Source: Cliona cf. orientalis
Lineage: Eukaryota; Porifera; Demospongiae; Clionaida; Clionaidae
DNA: 64,000 nucleotides
Assembly (NCBI GenBank): GCA_963930775.1
Contig: OZ005701.1
Coordinates: 7,943,669-8,007,668 of the forward strand
Reading direction: 5' to 3'
Shown here: one piece after another, positions 38,601 to 52,130 of the stretch
How the letters are laid out: every line of letters starts with the position of its first letter
Numbering within the stretch: position 1 is the first letter of the stretch
Position numbers and translations under genes: made by a program
The notes under the pieces: generated by a model
What the model saw: only the letters and a program-made list of their open reading frames with translations
Told to the model about the DNA's origin: nothing
Databases searched by the model: none

Positions 38601-41600
38601 TATACGTAGATCATGAATATCTATCTCGTGCTGAAATACTTCTCTATACTACTAGTTTTGGTGTTTGACGACATTTGCCATAATATAAATTTATATCAAT
38701 CAAAATTAATGGATAACTAAATTTCGTGGCTTATTTTCCAATTATCATGTAAAATCGGCTATATTTATGTCAAAAGTTGGTTTTTGGTTGGAGGGATCCA
38801 TAGGCTATGCTGCATGCCAATGCAATGGAGTAAAACTGCACAAGAATAGTCAACCACATCCCTAGCATTTGGCAAGCGCTACTAATCAGAACTACTAGAA
38901 CTGCTGAGCCAATATTCCAATATCAATGTATACCACACGTACGGGCTTTGACTTGCTTATAAGCAGTAGCAAGATGGCTAAAGCAAGTTGGGTAGGAAGC
39001 TACGATGGCAGCGTTCAGCTGTCAAGTATTTACTCCAGTCCATGATGAAACTCCAAATCGTTACATACATACGTACACTGAATGACTACCAAAAGAGCAA
39101 GCTCAGCTCGGCTAGCTACGTAGTATAGTCCATGTCATGTATGTGGTACATGTACATACATGTGGGTTATATAGGTTGTACATGTACATGTACAGCTTGG
39201 TGGCCCGTGGGCACTGTACGTGTGGTTGTGTTTGCTTGTATAAACAAAATTCCACAGCCACAAGATTGCATGCTGGAGCGCTTGCTTCATGCAGTGTGCC
39301 ACTGTACAGTGAGCATGAATGAAGATCTATATTACAGTATTTAAAATTCTGACACGATATCCAATTCCCCTATACTATAAATTCTACACTCTTGGAATCT
39401 CTCAATTGTTACCCGAGACACAACATAGCACACAGTTGAAGGAGGTGTCCTTGCTTATTAGGGACTAGGTTTACTCCACAATGCCCCATTCAAGATATCA
39501 CTCAGACATCCACGTTCACGCTAAAGCAGAACTATTTAACTCGTTGCTCCTAATTTAAACACCAGTGTTTTCACTTGACACCCCTCACTTCTCCAACGAA
39601 CGCCTTTCTGCAGCTGCCCGTGTGTTCAAATGTGCTCACTCCCTAGCGCTGAGTGTGGCCTGGCTCACAGCTCTTTGGAGAGCAGCTGCCAAATACCACA
39701 ACCCTCCCTGTTGCTTGGTATGGCCTGGTGAACAACCTTATTAGCATCCCTCTCTCCTTCTTTCTCTCTCTCCCTCTGTCACCCTCTCTCTCTCTCTCCC
39801 TCTCTCCCTCCCACTGATGAAATACGTACACACGTGCACACTCCATAATTACACATTCGAACACTTCAATGAAAAGCTGTTTCACCACACACCTTTTATT
39901 CAAGTAACAAAGGATAATGATCAACTATACATCTAGCATCTGTTGTCACCGCCAACATTCACACTAACGACCACAACAGCACGACCAACCTATCGAAAAC
40001 TATACGTGCACGTACAAGTGCAGCATGTGTTTCTATAGTCAAAACTTATAGCTATTATACTATAGGTAGTTGGATCAACAGTCATGGCAGAAGACACAAT
40101 GGGCAGAGAAAAGAAATTTAAAGGAGAGAGAGTGAGAGAGAGAAAGAAAGAGAGAAAACACTGGAAATTTCTATCTTGGCTGAAGTTCCGCGTGAAGTAA
40201 TTTGTTCTATAGCCCAGTTTCTTAGTGGGGGGTGGACACGCGTAGTATGTGGATGTACATGCATATTCAATTGTTAGCCAAGTTGAGCAATTATTAGAAA
40301 ATGCTATCATTTGGCAACAACAAACAATTATAACTACGTAAGTAGATGTTGACGATGACTAGTACGTACGTACTATAGCTACAGGCAAGAAAGGAGCTAG
40401 GTCATGTGACTAGTGATGCATGAGACTTGTAGCAATAATGAGAGGGGCTGGGGAAGGGAGTTCGGGGTGGGGGGGGGGGGATGGGAGTAGTTAATATCCA
40501 AGAGGAGAGAGAGACTGGAAGTTAAGATAGAGTAATAATCAACTTACTAAACGTCACCCCCTTCATCACTATGGCAACAAAAACCACAGCTACATGGCAC
40601 ATGAATATATATAGCTGCCACGAGAACATGCACATGTTCTGATTAAGACAATTTCAGGGGCTACTTATACTTTTCTTTGTAGCTGGGACTGTGCATAGTG
40701 TCTCGATTAACACTTGCCCTCATACTAACAACCACTCTAAGACCTTGGATAGGGTACTAATTAGGAGTACTACGTATTTATCGTCTAATAGAGAAATAGA
40801 GTACAAATTTAAAACGCGTCTAAATAATGAAATATTATCGATGTTTCCTTTAATTGGAACACAGTTGAAGCTTCCCCGAGGGAACACACACTCATCTACG
40901 CCCACCAAGCAGCTGTCCACTCGCAACTACAGCTCCAAATCAATCGAATCATGCCTAAATCATCGTGCTAAACTAGATTATACCATCACAGGATCTACAG
41001 CTAGCTAGCTAGGAGGGCATATAAGTGCCTGCATGGCTGGCCCAAAATAATATAATAATTAAATAGCTTCTCGTCCATTTTTGAACCCACGGGAGTTGTA
41101 CAATCCACGCCACATCAAATGTAAGTTTCCGGATCCATCATATGAAAGCATATGAGATTTAGGTTTTAATACGAGGCCACAGTGCACACAGAAGCACACA
41201 CAAGCACCCCAGGCCCAGGGCAGCTTTGAAGTTATCAGGACTACCATGGCAACTTGATCCCTCTACCCATACTAGGCAAAATCCAGGCTTATATACACCC
41301 CTATGGAGTCCTTAAGTGTGCAGTATGGTACAGTATATACTGACAACTATAAGTCAGTGTGTCCATTTTTAGGGCTATGAGCTACAGTTGCAGATAAGCT
41401 ATAGTGTTGCATCACTCCATCATACACACCCATGTTCACTAACATCAGCCACACTAGTTTAAGTCATTCTGAACTAGAAACCAGCGCCAAGAACCACAAT
41501 CGAAATTAACGTGATCATGACTACGTCCTGCGTAGCAACTTTTCAGCGCTAGAACACACACACAACTAATGCACTAGCTGATGCATGTCCCATCTATCCA

Positions 41601-42713
41601 TCCTCCCTCCCTGGTCATCCATTAGTCAATATGGCAACCGGGTCACTGGAAGAATATGTTCTCCCTACGCTCTCCGACTAGCTCCAAGGGCAACACAGTG
41701 ATAATTGACTCAACACCAATTAAGAAGGTTTCCATGGTATTGTTGATATTAGCGAGAAAAGAGTTGCATAAGTGCTTAGGCATGCGGCTGCCATAATACA
41801 TGTATATGATATTGAAGCAGCCATAGCTAGATGGTGAAAGTCTAAGAGTAAGCGTATCGAGTTTCCATGCTTTTTCCTGCTAGAGTTCGAGTTCGCTCAC
41901 CTTTTCTTGAGTTGTAGTTTGGTGCTCTCGCTCTGCTGGAGCTGAGACTCTAGCTCAGTAATGGATGATCGAAGTCTGGCATTCTCTTCCTGTAACTAGA
42001 GAGGAGAGGGGGGAGGGAGGGAGAGAGAGAGAGAGAGGGAGAGAGAGGGGGAAGGAGAGAGGGGGGGGGGGAGGGAGAGAGAGAGAGAGAGAGAGGGAGG
42101 AAGGAGGGAGAGAAAGAACAGCGTAACCATGACATCATGCACAATAATCATGGCCGTGGGGAAATATAAAGTGGGCCTTAGATAAACATCACAATTATAA
42201 AGAATTCAACAGCTTGACAATTCCCACCACCACGAAGGGTACCTACATGATTAGTCATACTAGTAGAATATTTTCATACAATCATTTGATAAGAGTGGTT
42301 CAAGGGAATTTTAGTCGATCATTATTGCACGGTATCTGATCTATTACGATAGCTATAGCTATACATATCTTTGCAGACCTCTTTCCTAGGAAGATATATA
42401 AACTTTTAAGTAGTACACCACTTGGAAAACTTACCAACGAACAACAAAGTTAGCTCATGTTTACTTCTAGCTAAGAGAGAAGATGGACAAGATCTGTTTC
42501 CTCCCAAAACTTTGTTATAGTCCCTCCACTCTAAGTTCCCAACCCAACCCTTAACTCAATCATGGCTTCCTGTTTAGATCAGCCAGCTATAGCTATAGCT
42601 GCTGAATGAATGGCTACCCAGTGAGCCATGCCATGGATTGGAAGACCTACAGTGGCTGTTTACAGCTGGCTAGCTGGAGAGAGGGAGGGAGTCAGTCTTA
42701 GACCAGTGTCTCT

Positions 42714-42783
<70 letters not shown>

Positions 42784-44823
42784 CCCCCCTTCTCTCCAAT
42801 GAAGAGGGTAAACCTATTATAACCATTAATTAGCGGGTAGAGGTGTACAATACAATTATACTATTGGATGTCGTTGATAGCAAGCAAGACAAGTAGCAAT
42901 AATGGGTGAAGTGCAGCCCTTAGAGAAATATCAAAACAGCTAGGTGAAACTTAATACCATCTTTCCTCTCTATGTCTACCAGGATTTGAAAGTTAGTCTA
43001 ATTTTTCATAGCTAATCAGTACAAATAATGCTGCTAATTCACTTACACTTATGTAGCATGTACCGGTAATAATTAAGCTAATGAGAGAGAGAGAGAGAGG
43101 GACGGAGAAAGAGAAAGAGAGAGTGAGAGAGAGAGAGAGAGAGAGAGGGAAGGAGAGAGAGGGAGAGAGGGAGGGAAGGAGAGAAAGAGAGAGGGAGAGG
43201 GAGAGGAGAGAGGAGAGAGAAAGAAGGAGGGACAGAGAGAAAGAAAGAGAGAGAGACAGACAGACAAAGAGAGAGAGAAGGGTGGGCCATACATCACAAG
43301 GAATGCCGAAGAGATTATCTAACGTATTGCAAAGGAATGAGGACTATGCCTATTGGAAATACTTCTGCGGTCTTTTCTCATGTACATATACAACTACTGC
43401 AGTACAATAAGCCACGTACCACACCTTTTCGATTCCAAGGTATATATGCAACAGTTGGAAACAGTGAGCGTGAGTGTACATGTGTATACTCTCCATGCAC
43501 TTGTGAGTACAGACATGCCAAATCAACTATATACACTCAGCCCACATGTGACATACACATACACCGTACATTATTATTCATATAAAGCAGGCGACTCAGA
43601 GTATTGCAGCTTCAAAACTAGCGTCAAACTTTCTGCTTCTAAGATTTTGTGATTAGCAACTGAGGCATTCTGATTGTACACCTTCTCAGCTTTTTAGCAC
43701 TTTTTTTCTGACTAGCACCACCATTTCTCTACAGTCTGGCTATAATTACATGTAACAGGCAGCCTGAATATTATTAGTCATCTGACCTATCGACGAGCTG
43801 GAGTTACCAGCAAACAAGGGTTCTTGGTAAAAATGACGTTATCTTAACTCCCTTTGCTACTCGATTCATAATACTGATTATGAAGGCTTCAAGAGTTATC
43901 GNNNNNNNNNNNNNNNNNNNNNNNNNNNNNNNNNNNNNNNNNNNNNNNNNNNNNNNNNNNNNNNNNNNNNNNNNNNNNNNNNNNNNNNNNNNNNNNNNNN
44001 NNNNNNNNNNNNNNNNNNNNNNNNNNNNNNNNNNNNNNNNNNNNNNNNNNNNNNNNNNNNNNNNNNNNNNNNNNNNNNNNNNNNNNNNNNNNNNNNNNNN
44101 NAGCTGGAGTTACCAGCAAACAAGGGTTCGTTGGTAAAGATGACGTTATCATAACTCAGGCAGGTGCTACTCGATTCATAATACTGATATGAAGGCTTCA
44201 AAAGTAATAGCTGAGAAGTGTGTATCACTCGCTGAGACTGAATTGACAAACTGTAGGTCATAAGAATTATTATATCAACTGGAGTGTTGTTTCAGCTGGT
44301 ATTAGGTACTACCCACCTCTAATTTGCTGTAACCTGTGCGCTTTCATAGTTGAATGTCTGTAGGGTATCTTTCATAATAATTTATCTTCTCTTTCAGGGC
44401 AAGTTTTGTGTATATCCAGCTCCGCATGTAGCTCTAGGACCATCCATCGTGCTTAATATGAATATCGACACCAGGCTTTGATGTAATTCTTGACTCCCAT
44501 ACGTACGTGCTTCAAAGGTGGACTATCCACTATACTATTCATAGTAGCTGATTGAATGAGATTTAAACACCATCCTTCTTTCACACTCTGCCATACAAGC
44601 TACATATATACTACATGCATAAATATAAACACACTCTAGCTACTAAGTTATCCAGCCTCTTTCATATCTCCCATAATATGTGAGCTAGGGTTTCTTGGAG
44701 TGACCTGAGGGCTTTGCAAACTCACTGACACTGTGCCCATGCACCAAAAATTATAGCGTAGCCAAACATGATATACACTTATTATACTTTTACCTCTAGT
44801 AGTTCTGTCTCGCCACCACCCAT
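26646..44823 (-). CDS. PX-BAR sorting nexin (SNX5/6-like) with coiled coil and C2HC zinc finger
   Basis: Exons (minus): 44794-44823, 41901-41995, 32292-32364, 30234-30454, 29078-29348, 28632-28871, 28454-28564, 27903-28166, 27627-27710, 27357-27554, 27016-27168, 26733-26883, 26646-26653; phases agree, 632 aa. Residues about 1-120 form a coiled coil (LQEENARLRSSITELESQLQ). C132/C135/H147/C151 form a C-x2-C-x11-H-x3-C finger (CTLCKEKIKVQDLEAHSKVC). A Ser/Pro-rich linker follows. PX domain about 204-305 (VTKTNLPSF, GDFQWLYEAL, ERIIPPLKPP) resembles SNX5/6, which lack a classic PI3P site. BAR-like helices about 345-600 are split by an acidic Ser-rich loop (464-529). SNX-BAR proteins tubulate endosomes; the zinc finger and coiled coil are atypical. 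The terminal 8-nt coding exon and the first exon are least certain. The 3' exons were copied into the array upstream. Confidence 0.75.
30455..32291. other. SNX intron 3
   Basis: No recognised element. Contains a poly-G run near 31287-31300, a CT-rich tract at 32206-32281 next to the exon 3 donor side, and a triple TTTGTTGACAG repeat near 30820-30850. Confidence 0.55.
32365..41900. other. SNX intron 2, 9.5 kb, no nested gene seen
   Basis: The longest gene-free stretch apart from small elements. Holds a MITE remnant (34141-34234), two direct copies of a GGCAATGAATATCRTTAAGCAA segment (about 32902 and 32982), CT/GA tracts (about 36740-36800, 39757-39812), (CA)n at 37075-37091, and TACATGTA-rich palindromes near 34710 and 39170. 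No frame shows convincing protein similarity. Its length may reflect regulatory content. Confidence 0.5.
34141..34234. mobile_element. MITE remnant related to the 8461 element
   Basis: The right end GAGTTGGGAATAGGGTCTGG then GAATGAGACC mirrors, imperfectly, CTCCCCAACTTTTCAACG at the left. The right half matches the end of the 8461-8554 element. The left end seems truncated. Confidence 0.55.
42715..42780 (+). repeat. (CT)n microsatellite
   Basis: Uninterrupted CT dinucleotides for about 65 bp followed by a poly-C run. Lies in SNX intron 1. Confidence 0.95.
43081..43277 (+). repeat. GA-rich low-complexity tract
   Basis: About 200 bp of interrupted GA/GGA/GAAA repeats, all purine apart from occasional T and C. 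Several long frames on both strands here are artefacts of composition. Confidence 0.9.
43795..44211. other. Assembly gap (200 N) between two near-identical flanks
   Basis: N runs exactly from 43902 to 44101. The 107 bp before the gap (GAGCTGGAGTTACCAGCAAA onward, to AAGGCTTCAAGAGTTATCG) recur directly after it (44102 to about 44211) with a few differences. The round gap size and repeated flanks suggest an estimated-size scaffold join across a tandem duplication, or two alleles placed end to end. Confidence 0.85.
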
Positions 44824-45946
44824 GGTCTCCTTTCTCTCTTCTTTCTTCTTCCTTCAAACGAATGAGAGTACGTCTTTGGAATTCCTCACCGAGTGGATTC
44901 TCACCAGAGGCTACGTTCTATGTGTACGCACACTAAACTGCGATGCGATATGAGAGACCGCCACTCCAGCTTGCGCGATAAACAAACTTCAGTACTGAAA
45001 TGACAAGCGCTGTAGAAATGCGGTATGACCCTTTTGTAAACTGCTCTCTGACCGCAACAATGCAGAGGAATTTCAATTAATAGTCGTTCAAACAACCACC
45101 GGAAGTATATTAACAGCACGTGCGGGAATATTATAGGAAATTACAATGTCACATCCGGGTTTAGCATTTCTAGCATCGCGCATGCGCAACCCCGCCCATG
45201 GCCACGACGTACGTGGGAGCGCGGTTGAACCCGCCCGCGCCCGAGGGGACCAGATGTACACCCCCGCACGCGCAAGGGATATTGATCTTTAGGGGCGTGG
45301 TAACGATGGCGTAATCAATTTTTGCGGTTTGGGGGCGGGCCGGATTCTACGAGCCCCGCCCAACTTACGTGCAAAATGAGGGCGTGTTTGATAGCTAATT
45401 ATGGCCCATGAATGCAATTAGTCATTAAAGAGGTGGTTTTGAGCTCGGTTGCGGCTCAGTGTAGGATCGATCGGATCGAGAACAGAAAAACCGCCTTGTA
45501 ATCGTAGAAGGCCTACGGCGTTAAAGTAATATATTATCGGAGCCATTCACCTAGCCGGGATCAAAGCTATACAAGAAACGACTCGAGCTTCGAATCGTAC
45601 TTTGACGGAACGATTGAAGTAACCTTCCTCCACCCAAGTGCCTGCAAAGCACAATCTAGAGACCTCGAATCCGTACACAGTTGTCGGTACTCTAACTATT
45701 ACACCGAGCATTTGATCTCCTTTGAACTGTGCTAGCCCCTCGGTTCCAGGATATTATATCGAACACGAAAGCCAATACTACGCTAATAAAGCCGGAAGGC
45801 CCTAGCTTGAAGTGTGAAGAGCTAAACTTGAGACTACTATCCGATATCTGAAGCTATTCTCTAGATTGTATACTCCACAGGCCAGGGGGTGGTGTACTTC
45901 ATTGTGTTGGAAATATTCCCTGCTCAGTCAAAAAAAACCAACCATC
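44824..45946. promoter_or_regulatory. Divergent promoter region between SNX and the neurexin-like gene
   Basis: 1.1 kb between the two start codons. The centre (about 45160-45380) is a GC- and CpG-rich island in otherwise AT-rich DNA, with GCGCATGCGC at 45178-45187, CCCGCCC/CCGCCC boxes (Sp/KLF type) and CACGACGTACGTG. The right part is probably the 5' untranslated leader of the neurexin-like gene. Function is inferred from composition and position. Confidence 0.6.
45178..45187. promoter_or_regulatory. NRF-1-type palindrome
   Basis: GCGCATGCGC is the perfect palindromic recognition core of NRF-1 (NRF1/EWG family). The same core appears in the divergent promoter at 63009-63018. Confidence 0.6.
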
Positions 45947-47694
45947 ATGTTAGAAAATCGTCGATGTTTACTACCTGTCAGACTGACGCATGGCCCCACT
46001 TTATTAGGCATCCTTACAGCTACGTTGGTGACGCTGTTAATCCAGTCTCTGCCCCTCAATGCCCAGGAGAGCCAGTATTCAGGTCAGGGAAGCTATGCTA
46101 TCTACCCTGCGTGGACAGGGCCTGAGATGCAGGAAGGTCTACTGCAGGTGACTTTTAGAACTCCGGTTGGTGAAGGATTACTGCTGTATGCCGAAGGGAC
46201 TACATCAATGTGGGCGGAGGCATTGGCAGTCATGCTGGAAGGAGGGAGAATAGTGGTGAGGGTCCAGCGACAACAAGTAATGACAGTTGATGGATTTGGC
46301 ACATTTCCCACAGAGGATTTAGAGCCACCTGAGGAATTTTTTGTGAGTGAAAACCTAAACGACAACATGACTCACACTCTCTCACTTCAACAAACTCCCA
46401 ATAATTTTATGGTGAGCGTGCTCGACAGATCAGCATCAGGAGTGAGTCCCTTGCTTTCAAGGATGTCAAATATTGGATCCATGGAGATCTACATTGGAGG
46501 CCTACCTATAAATCAGTCTGATGCCCACATACGGTTTTCCATTAGTGATAGCTTCAGTGGATGTATTGTGGATGTTCAGTCTTCAAACGGTTCAACCAAT
46601 GCTAGTTCCCTAGTCTCTGTCTCCCCCATTGAACGGCAGGGCGTCGTGGATGGCTGCCCCGAATTCGATCCTTGTGTTGGAGTTTCGTGTGGAGGTGGTG
46701 GCTCTTGTGTGCCTCTACCACCAAATAACTACTACTGTGACTGCACATCAACTCCATTTGCAGGACCAAACTGCACAGAAGGTAGGAAACTTACAGCTAC
46801 AGTGTACCGGTATAATTATTAATGGGAGGTCTACCAATCTCAAACTTATACATGTATAGCAATTGTTAGGACCCAGAGAAACACCCAGCTACATTGTGGC
46901 ATATGCATATTGTATACCAGAGCTATCCAAAATGGCATGCAGAATCATTAATTTTGTGTTGATGGATATAGGGAATATTATTCTATATACTAGCTAGCCT
47001 GCATGATTCCCGTACCCCAATCCCTACTTTCCAATAATTTATTACAATAATATCGTAGGTGCCGATACTTATACAAGCATCCACAGAGCCAGCTTGAGCA
47101 TCATAGAGGAACAAGGATAACACTAGCTATAATAATTATTATTATGTTCGCATCGAATACAGTTAGAGATAATTACCGTATTATAGTACGGTAAGTGCAT
47201 GTGTCTCTCCTTGTAGCTTGCCTCCTTGAACCCATATGCATGCTCCGGATCTGCCAACTAGACATGTTTTTACTTTTTACCTACATGGCTTTTACATCCA
47301 GAATAATCGCATCCCTGTGGCAGAGTGCCAGCTAACACGTATCCTCTTGTGATAGCTGGCTTGGAACCTATACACAATGCATGTATGTAGTATATATCCA
47401 AGCCAAACTTGTGCCAATTAATCATAAAATTTGTTGTGGGTGTTGATTAATTGTAGCGGGAGGGGGCGAGCAATAAAATCTTATTAAATTCTATCACATT
47501 CCTGATGTAGGATTTTAGTAAATGTACATGTAGCATGTACATGCTATTTAGTAGAATTATCAGCATGCAAGTTTGTGGACAAATTGTCGTGGTGTTCAAT
47601 GTAGTCTTTTTCCCTTCTCTTGATCTCTCTCTTTCTCTCTCCTTTTCTTGTTGTGGTGGCCAGTGTAGTCTCTCTCCCTTCTCTCCCCCCCCCC

Positions 47695-47735
<41 letters not shown>

Positions 47736-50700
47736 ACTCTCTCTCTCCCTCTCCCCCTCTTCCTCTCCCTTTCACTCACTAATTGATACTCATGACGTAG
47801 CCGTGTTCATTAACAGCTTACTAACTAGGGTGTGGCAGAGTGCACATATGGAGGCTCAATTCAACTCAATTGAAAGCTTTTAGTGCGCGAGGTATGCAAT
47901 GAATCTCCACAATGCAGCATAGATAGGATGTTTGCTCATGAAACCTGCCCTATAAAATCTCATGTGGGATGGCAAGGCAACTGTATGTGTTGCGTACATA
48001 GCTGGCCACTTAAGGCCTTCCCACTGGTGCTTAACGGACTTAACAAGCTGAACACCTCAGCAACCTACTTGGAATGCAAAGTAAATATTTTGGTAGCTTG
48101 TGTCACTAGATTGAGGCGCAAAGCACACGCTTACCCACGGATGTGGCCCAGCTCATTATGCAAGATGGTGTATGTTATGTGTAGTACATTGAGAGGGGGA
48201 AAGAATAACAAAATATATATAACAGGTCGGCTTTCAGCTTCAGGCTCTACTGCACTAGCAATGTTGGTACAGTTAACTGTGTGGTTTGCATATTAAAGTA
48301 TGCATATCTTGATCCACATAATACCATTATTGAATCTTATGGTCACTATCATGGTCAATTATACATTGTACGTACACCACCGTGTGTACATACACACCCC
48401 CTCATTCACACTAAATTTGAATTAAAGCAGACCTGGGAATGATCGAGGCTTGATTGATGAATTCCATCACTGATTCGTTTGATATTCATTTTATTGACAG
48501 TACCGCTGTAGCATGCAGAAACAGTGATACATGTGTGACTACTAGCCTAGCAAACACACACGTATAACATTAGTATTTAGAACAAGCAAGTAGCTTCAGC
48601 AATTGGTTAATTCAATTCAGTGATCTAGATCTGCACCTCTACTCTATAGCACATTCAACAAGCTACACAATCTTTTGCCCTGAGGATGACTAGAGCATGT
48701 AGTCGAAACATTGGCAAGTGATTAAGTTGCCCGCAGAGAATCTTCGATTATTTAGCCCAGTTATATATACTTACCATTAATTTTTGCAGTGAGATTCCAC
48801 TGTAGGCACCATAATATGCTTATCTACACCGTTATATAATATTATGATCTTGGAGCAGGCAGCGGGCAGAGGTAGAGGTAGCTATAGCGTAGTCACGGTG
48901 ATCAGGCTCAATTTACACGCCCGTCCATATTTTTCCGTGTGGGTGGTGATGGGACAGGCAGTGGGGGTAGGGGGGGACCTGTCCTGTGTTGTGGCACATA
49001 CATAGCTACATGTTAGGTTATGGTTTGCCGCGAGCAATTATGCGTGAACGACAGTTGCTCATCATTAATTTGTAATGGGTACTTGAATGTGAGAAATTAG
49101 CTACAGTTTGGGATCAGCTACATGTACTAGCAGATGTAACACTTGCTATACTACTATTGTTGTATCTATAGGCCTTTTTAAAGCCTTGCTTTACGTATAC
49201 TGTATATTGAATATATCAATTTGTATGTAAGGCCCTGCCCGCTATAGTGTAACTTTACTAAAGTAAGGTATCAAATTTTGTGCGTGTTTCTATGAAAATA
49301 ACAAATAGCTATTGTATGATAATGTAATAGTGTGTGTGCGATTGTATATCAGTCACTGTGCATGCATGCATGAGTGGTCATGTGTTTTAACTATTTGCTA
49401 AGCGGTTTTCAAAAGCTTCTATTCAGCGAGAGCTACTCAATCAGCTTATATACCTACAACCACCCACCACAGGCAATAGCATCAACAGCTTCAGCTTACC
49501 ACACACACACACACACACAGAACAATTTGTCACCCCCTACATAATATGCCATCATACAAAAAAATACGTGCGCCTTGGACTTGATTAGTATAATATACAC
49601 CTGTACATCATCAATCAAGTATACTTTCTCTCCATATTATAGGCATAGACTATACAATGAGTGACAACAACCAGTCCATTAGACTTTAGCAGTGTTATTG
49701 GATTCCTTACAGTTTTAGATTTTGACCGGTGCAGGGAAAATTGCATGTGGTTGATACTACGTAATGTGGATATACGTATTATATGACCATGTATAATGTA
49801 CTGTTTTTTCCTCGTGGTAGGTACAAACTGTACATGTGTGTGCAGTGAGCGTGCTGTGGTAGCGTGAGGGAATGTGATATCAAATTAGTAGCTACAGAAA
49901 GTCATTAGAGGGAGGGAGGGAGGAAGGGAGGGAGGAAGAGAAAGGTGAGATCAGCAGGAGAGAGGGAGAGAGAGCTAGAGAGAGAGAGAGAGAGAGAAGT
50001 GAAGGGAGACAGCGCAAGCATCAGTATCCAAGACGAACTACTTCTCTGGCGCCACAAACATCGCAAATATGCAGATAATTGCTAGAATGACCACAATCCA
50101 TCAGAAAGAGTACAAATCATATTTACTCTTCAATCTACTGCATTAAGGCTTGATATTAAAACAAAATTGTTGAGTCTGTCCATAATATATTATGTGGCCA
50201 CTAATCCGATGGGTGTTAATACCAACTACACTACATCATAATCATGAGAAGCCATAGTCTTTTCTGTTGTCAAACAGATTTTTTCTAGCATCAGGTACGA
50301 GCTCATCCCACGTAATTGGACCCAGGAATAACTCAATCATATCGCATTCCTCGCCTATTATGCCATCACGTAAGTGAGCAAATTGTTGGCGCACTATCAC
50401 TGCCACATCCAGAAGGTGAAATTTGTACCAGCAGTCTCTGCACTGCTGGTCCTTGTGTTCTTGACGGCGTAGCCTTACACGCTACGCGTGCTGTAGAGGT
50501 TTTGTTTTCCATGCGAGCTGCATGCCTAAGAAGGCGCCACCGCATGGTATGTACATGTCCCGGCATAGCATTCATTGGCTAATGATATTACTGTGAAGCT
50601 GCGTGTAGCTGAGAGTTGTTAACACATGCTATGCATAGCTTAAAAATGCATGTCTAGCTGTGTTTACGAGAATTAAATCATTAGTGATCATTAATAGGAG

Positions 50701-52084
50701 GTTCCCCACATTTCAAATCCTATAAGGTATAATATTATAATAATATTACTTCAAACTTATGGTATGCGTACTGGTATAGCCCCTTGTTAGTTGTTTGTAA
50801 GAAATGTCCATAATTTCAGGGAAACTTACTATTGTGTAATACACTAAAGAATGTTAAGCGTGACAGTGTTAATTAATTGATGACTAGTTTCAGGGGTATC
50901 CTCTTACACGACCTATTGAGCTAAGCTATTGCTGTACATCAATCCCATCGTGATGCTTCAGCATATTTAGAAGCGTAATTACGTAAAATGTGACCTCGAA
51001 TGTGTGAATGCTCTTCACTAATGATACTATTACCTTATTATAGCAATATGAAATTAGTGGGAGTGGGAAATGCTCTATGTACATGTACGTATATGTACGT
51101 ACGGGAAGTATAGAATGTATCGCTTAATCGCTTTAGTTTATCCAAAGTGACCACTATGCAGTGAACACATATTCGTTGATGTGTTTGGTTTAAACTCCCA
51201 GGAGTTAATGGAGCGGCTAAAAATCAGAGTCAAAGGATTTCAAGCATAACGTTACTCCCTTACCACGCAAGCACACATCATAACCTCCCCCTTCCTCTCC
51301 CTCTCCCTCTCCCTCTCTCTCTCTTTCGCATACACTCAAACAGCTACCCCTCCCTAAAAATTAAATAAATGCATGGCCGCACGAAATGGCAACTCCCCGC
51401 CATTTCTTAGTGTAGCTAAGTAAACTTCTGTGGGTGAACTCATCAGCTATATAAATATCGCAACCACATTTACTCCAAATGCCCAGATGTGCCTGACCCA
51501 CCTACACCCTATTAGTACATGTGTAGGTTTGTAGGTTTTATCTGTTCAACTTTGTGGTTATGTCCTCCCCCATGCCCACTGTATTTCCCTGCTTGTACAC
51601 AGCAAGATTCTGTTCGAATTTCCCTGGTTCTACAAGGTTCTGTTTAGGGTTCTAGAGTGCAGTGGAGTGTGGTTGAGTGTGGAAAAGAAGAGTGGTACGT
51701 GGGACTAATTACATCACGCACATGCATGCACCATCTAGACGGATACACATTCAGGGCACTTTTAGTGTCTCCAAGCTTTTTAGCTTTTTGGCTTTTGGCT
51801 TTTTTGTGTACATGTGCAGGCATGTGTGTGTGTGTTGTATCGTGCAGGCAGGGCGCTGACTGGCTTCGTGGGATTTCGTGGAATTTCCCAACTTCCCCCC
51901 TTAGTTTCAGGATATAGCAGGATGAAGTCACTGACAGAACTATATCTATCATGCTCATAAACACACATACACACACGATGTCATGTCATTATACACACGT
52001 ACACAAGCCTCGTCATTTGAAAGACGTACGGCAGTTGCTACAGATCTTTGCTCGTATAGACTCAACTCATTCATTCTCTCTCTT

Positions 52085-52130
<46 letters not shown>

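Larger units (their letters stand above)
41996..44793. other. SNX intron 1, rich in GA/CT microsatellites, with an assembly gap
   Basis: Contains GA-rich 42000-42115, a pure (CT)n at 42715-42780, GA-rich 43081-43277 and the 200-N gap at 43902-44101. No gene recognised. Many open frames here are only microsatellite translations. Confidence 0.6.

Noticed and set aside
40691-41008. 106-codon open frame in SNX intron 2
   Set aside because: Low-complexity polar sequence without motifs and overlapped by an opposite-strand frame.
45866-45946. Upstream in-frame ATG for the neurexin-like protein
   Set aside because: Adds 27 residues before the signal peptide with poor context; ATG at 45947 has A at -3 and puts the signal peptide near the N-terminus.
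47883-48296. 137-codon open frame in the neurexin-like intron
   Set aside because: No recognisable motif, no splice context and ordinary intronic composition.
50366-50575. Minus-strand open frame in the same intron, locally GC-richer
   Set aside because: No recognisable similarity. It could be an eroded mobile element, but nothing specific supports that.
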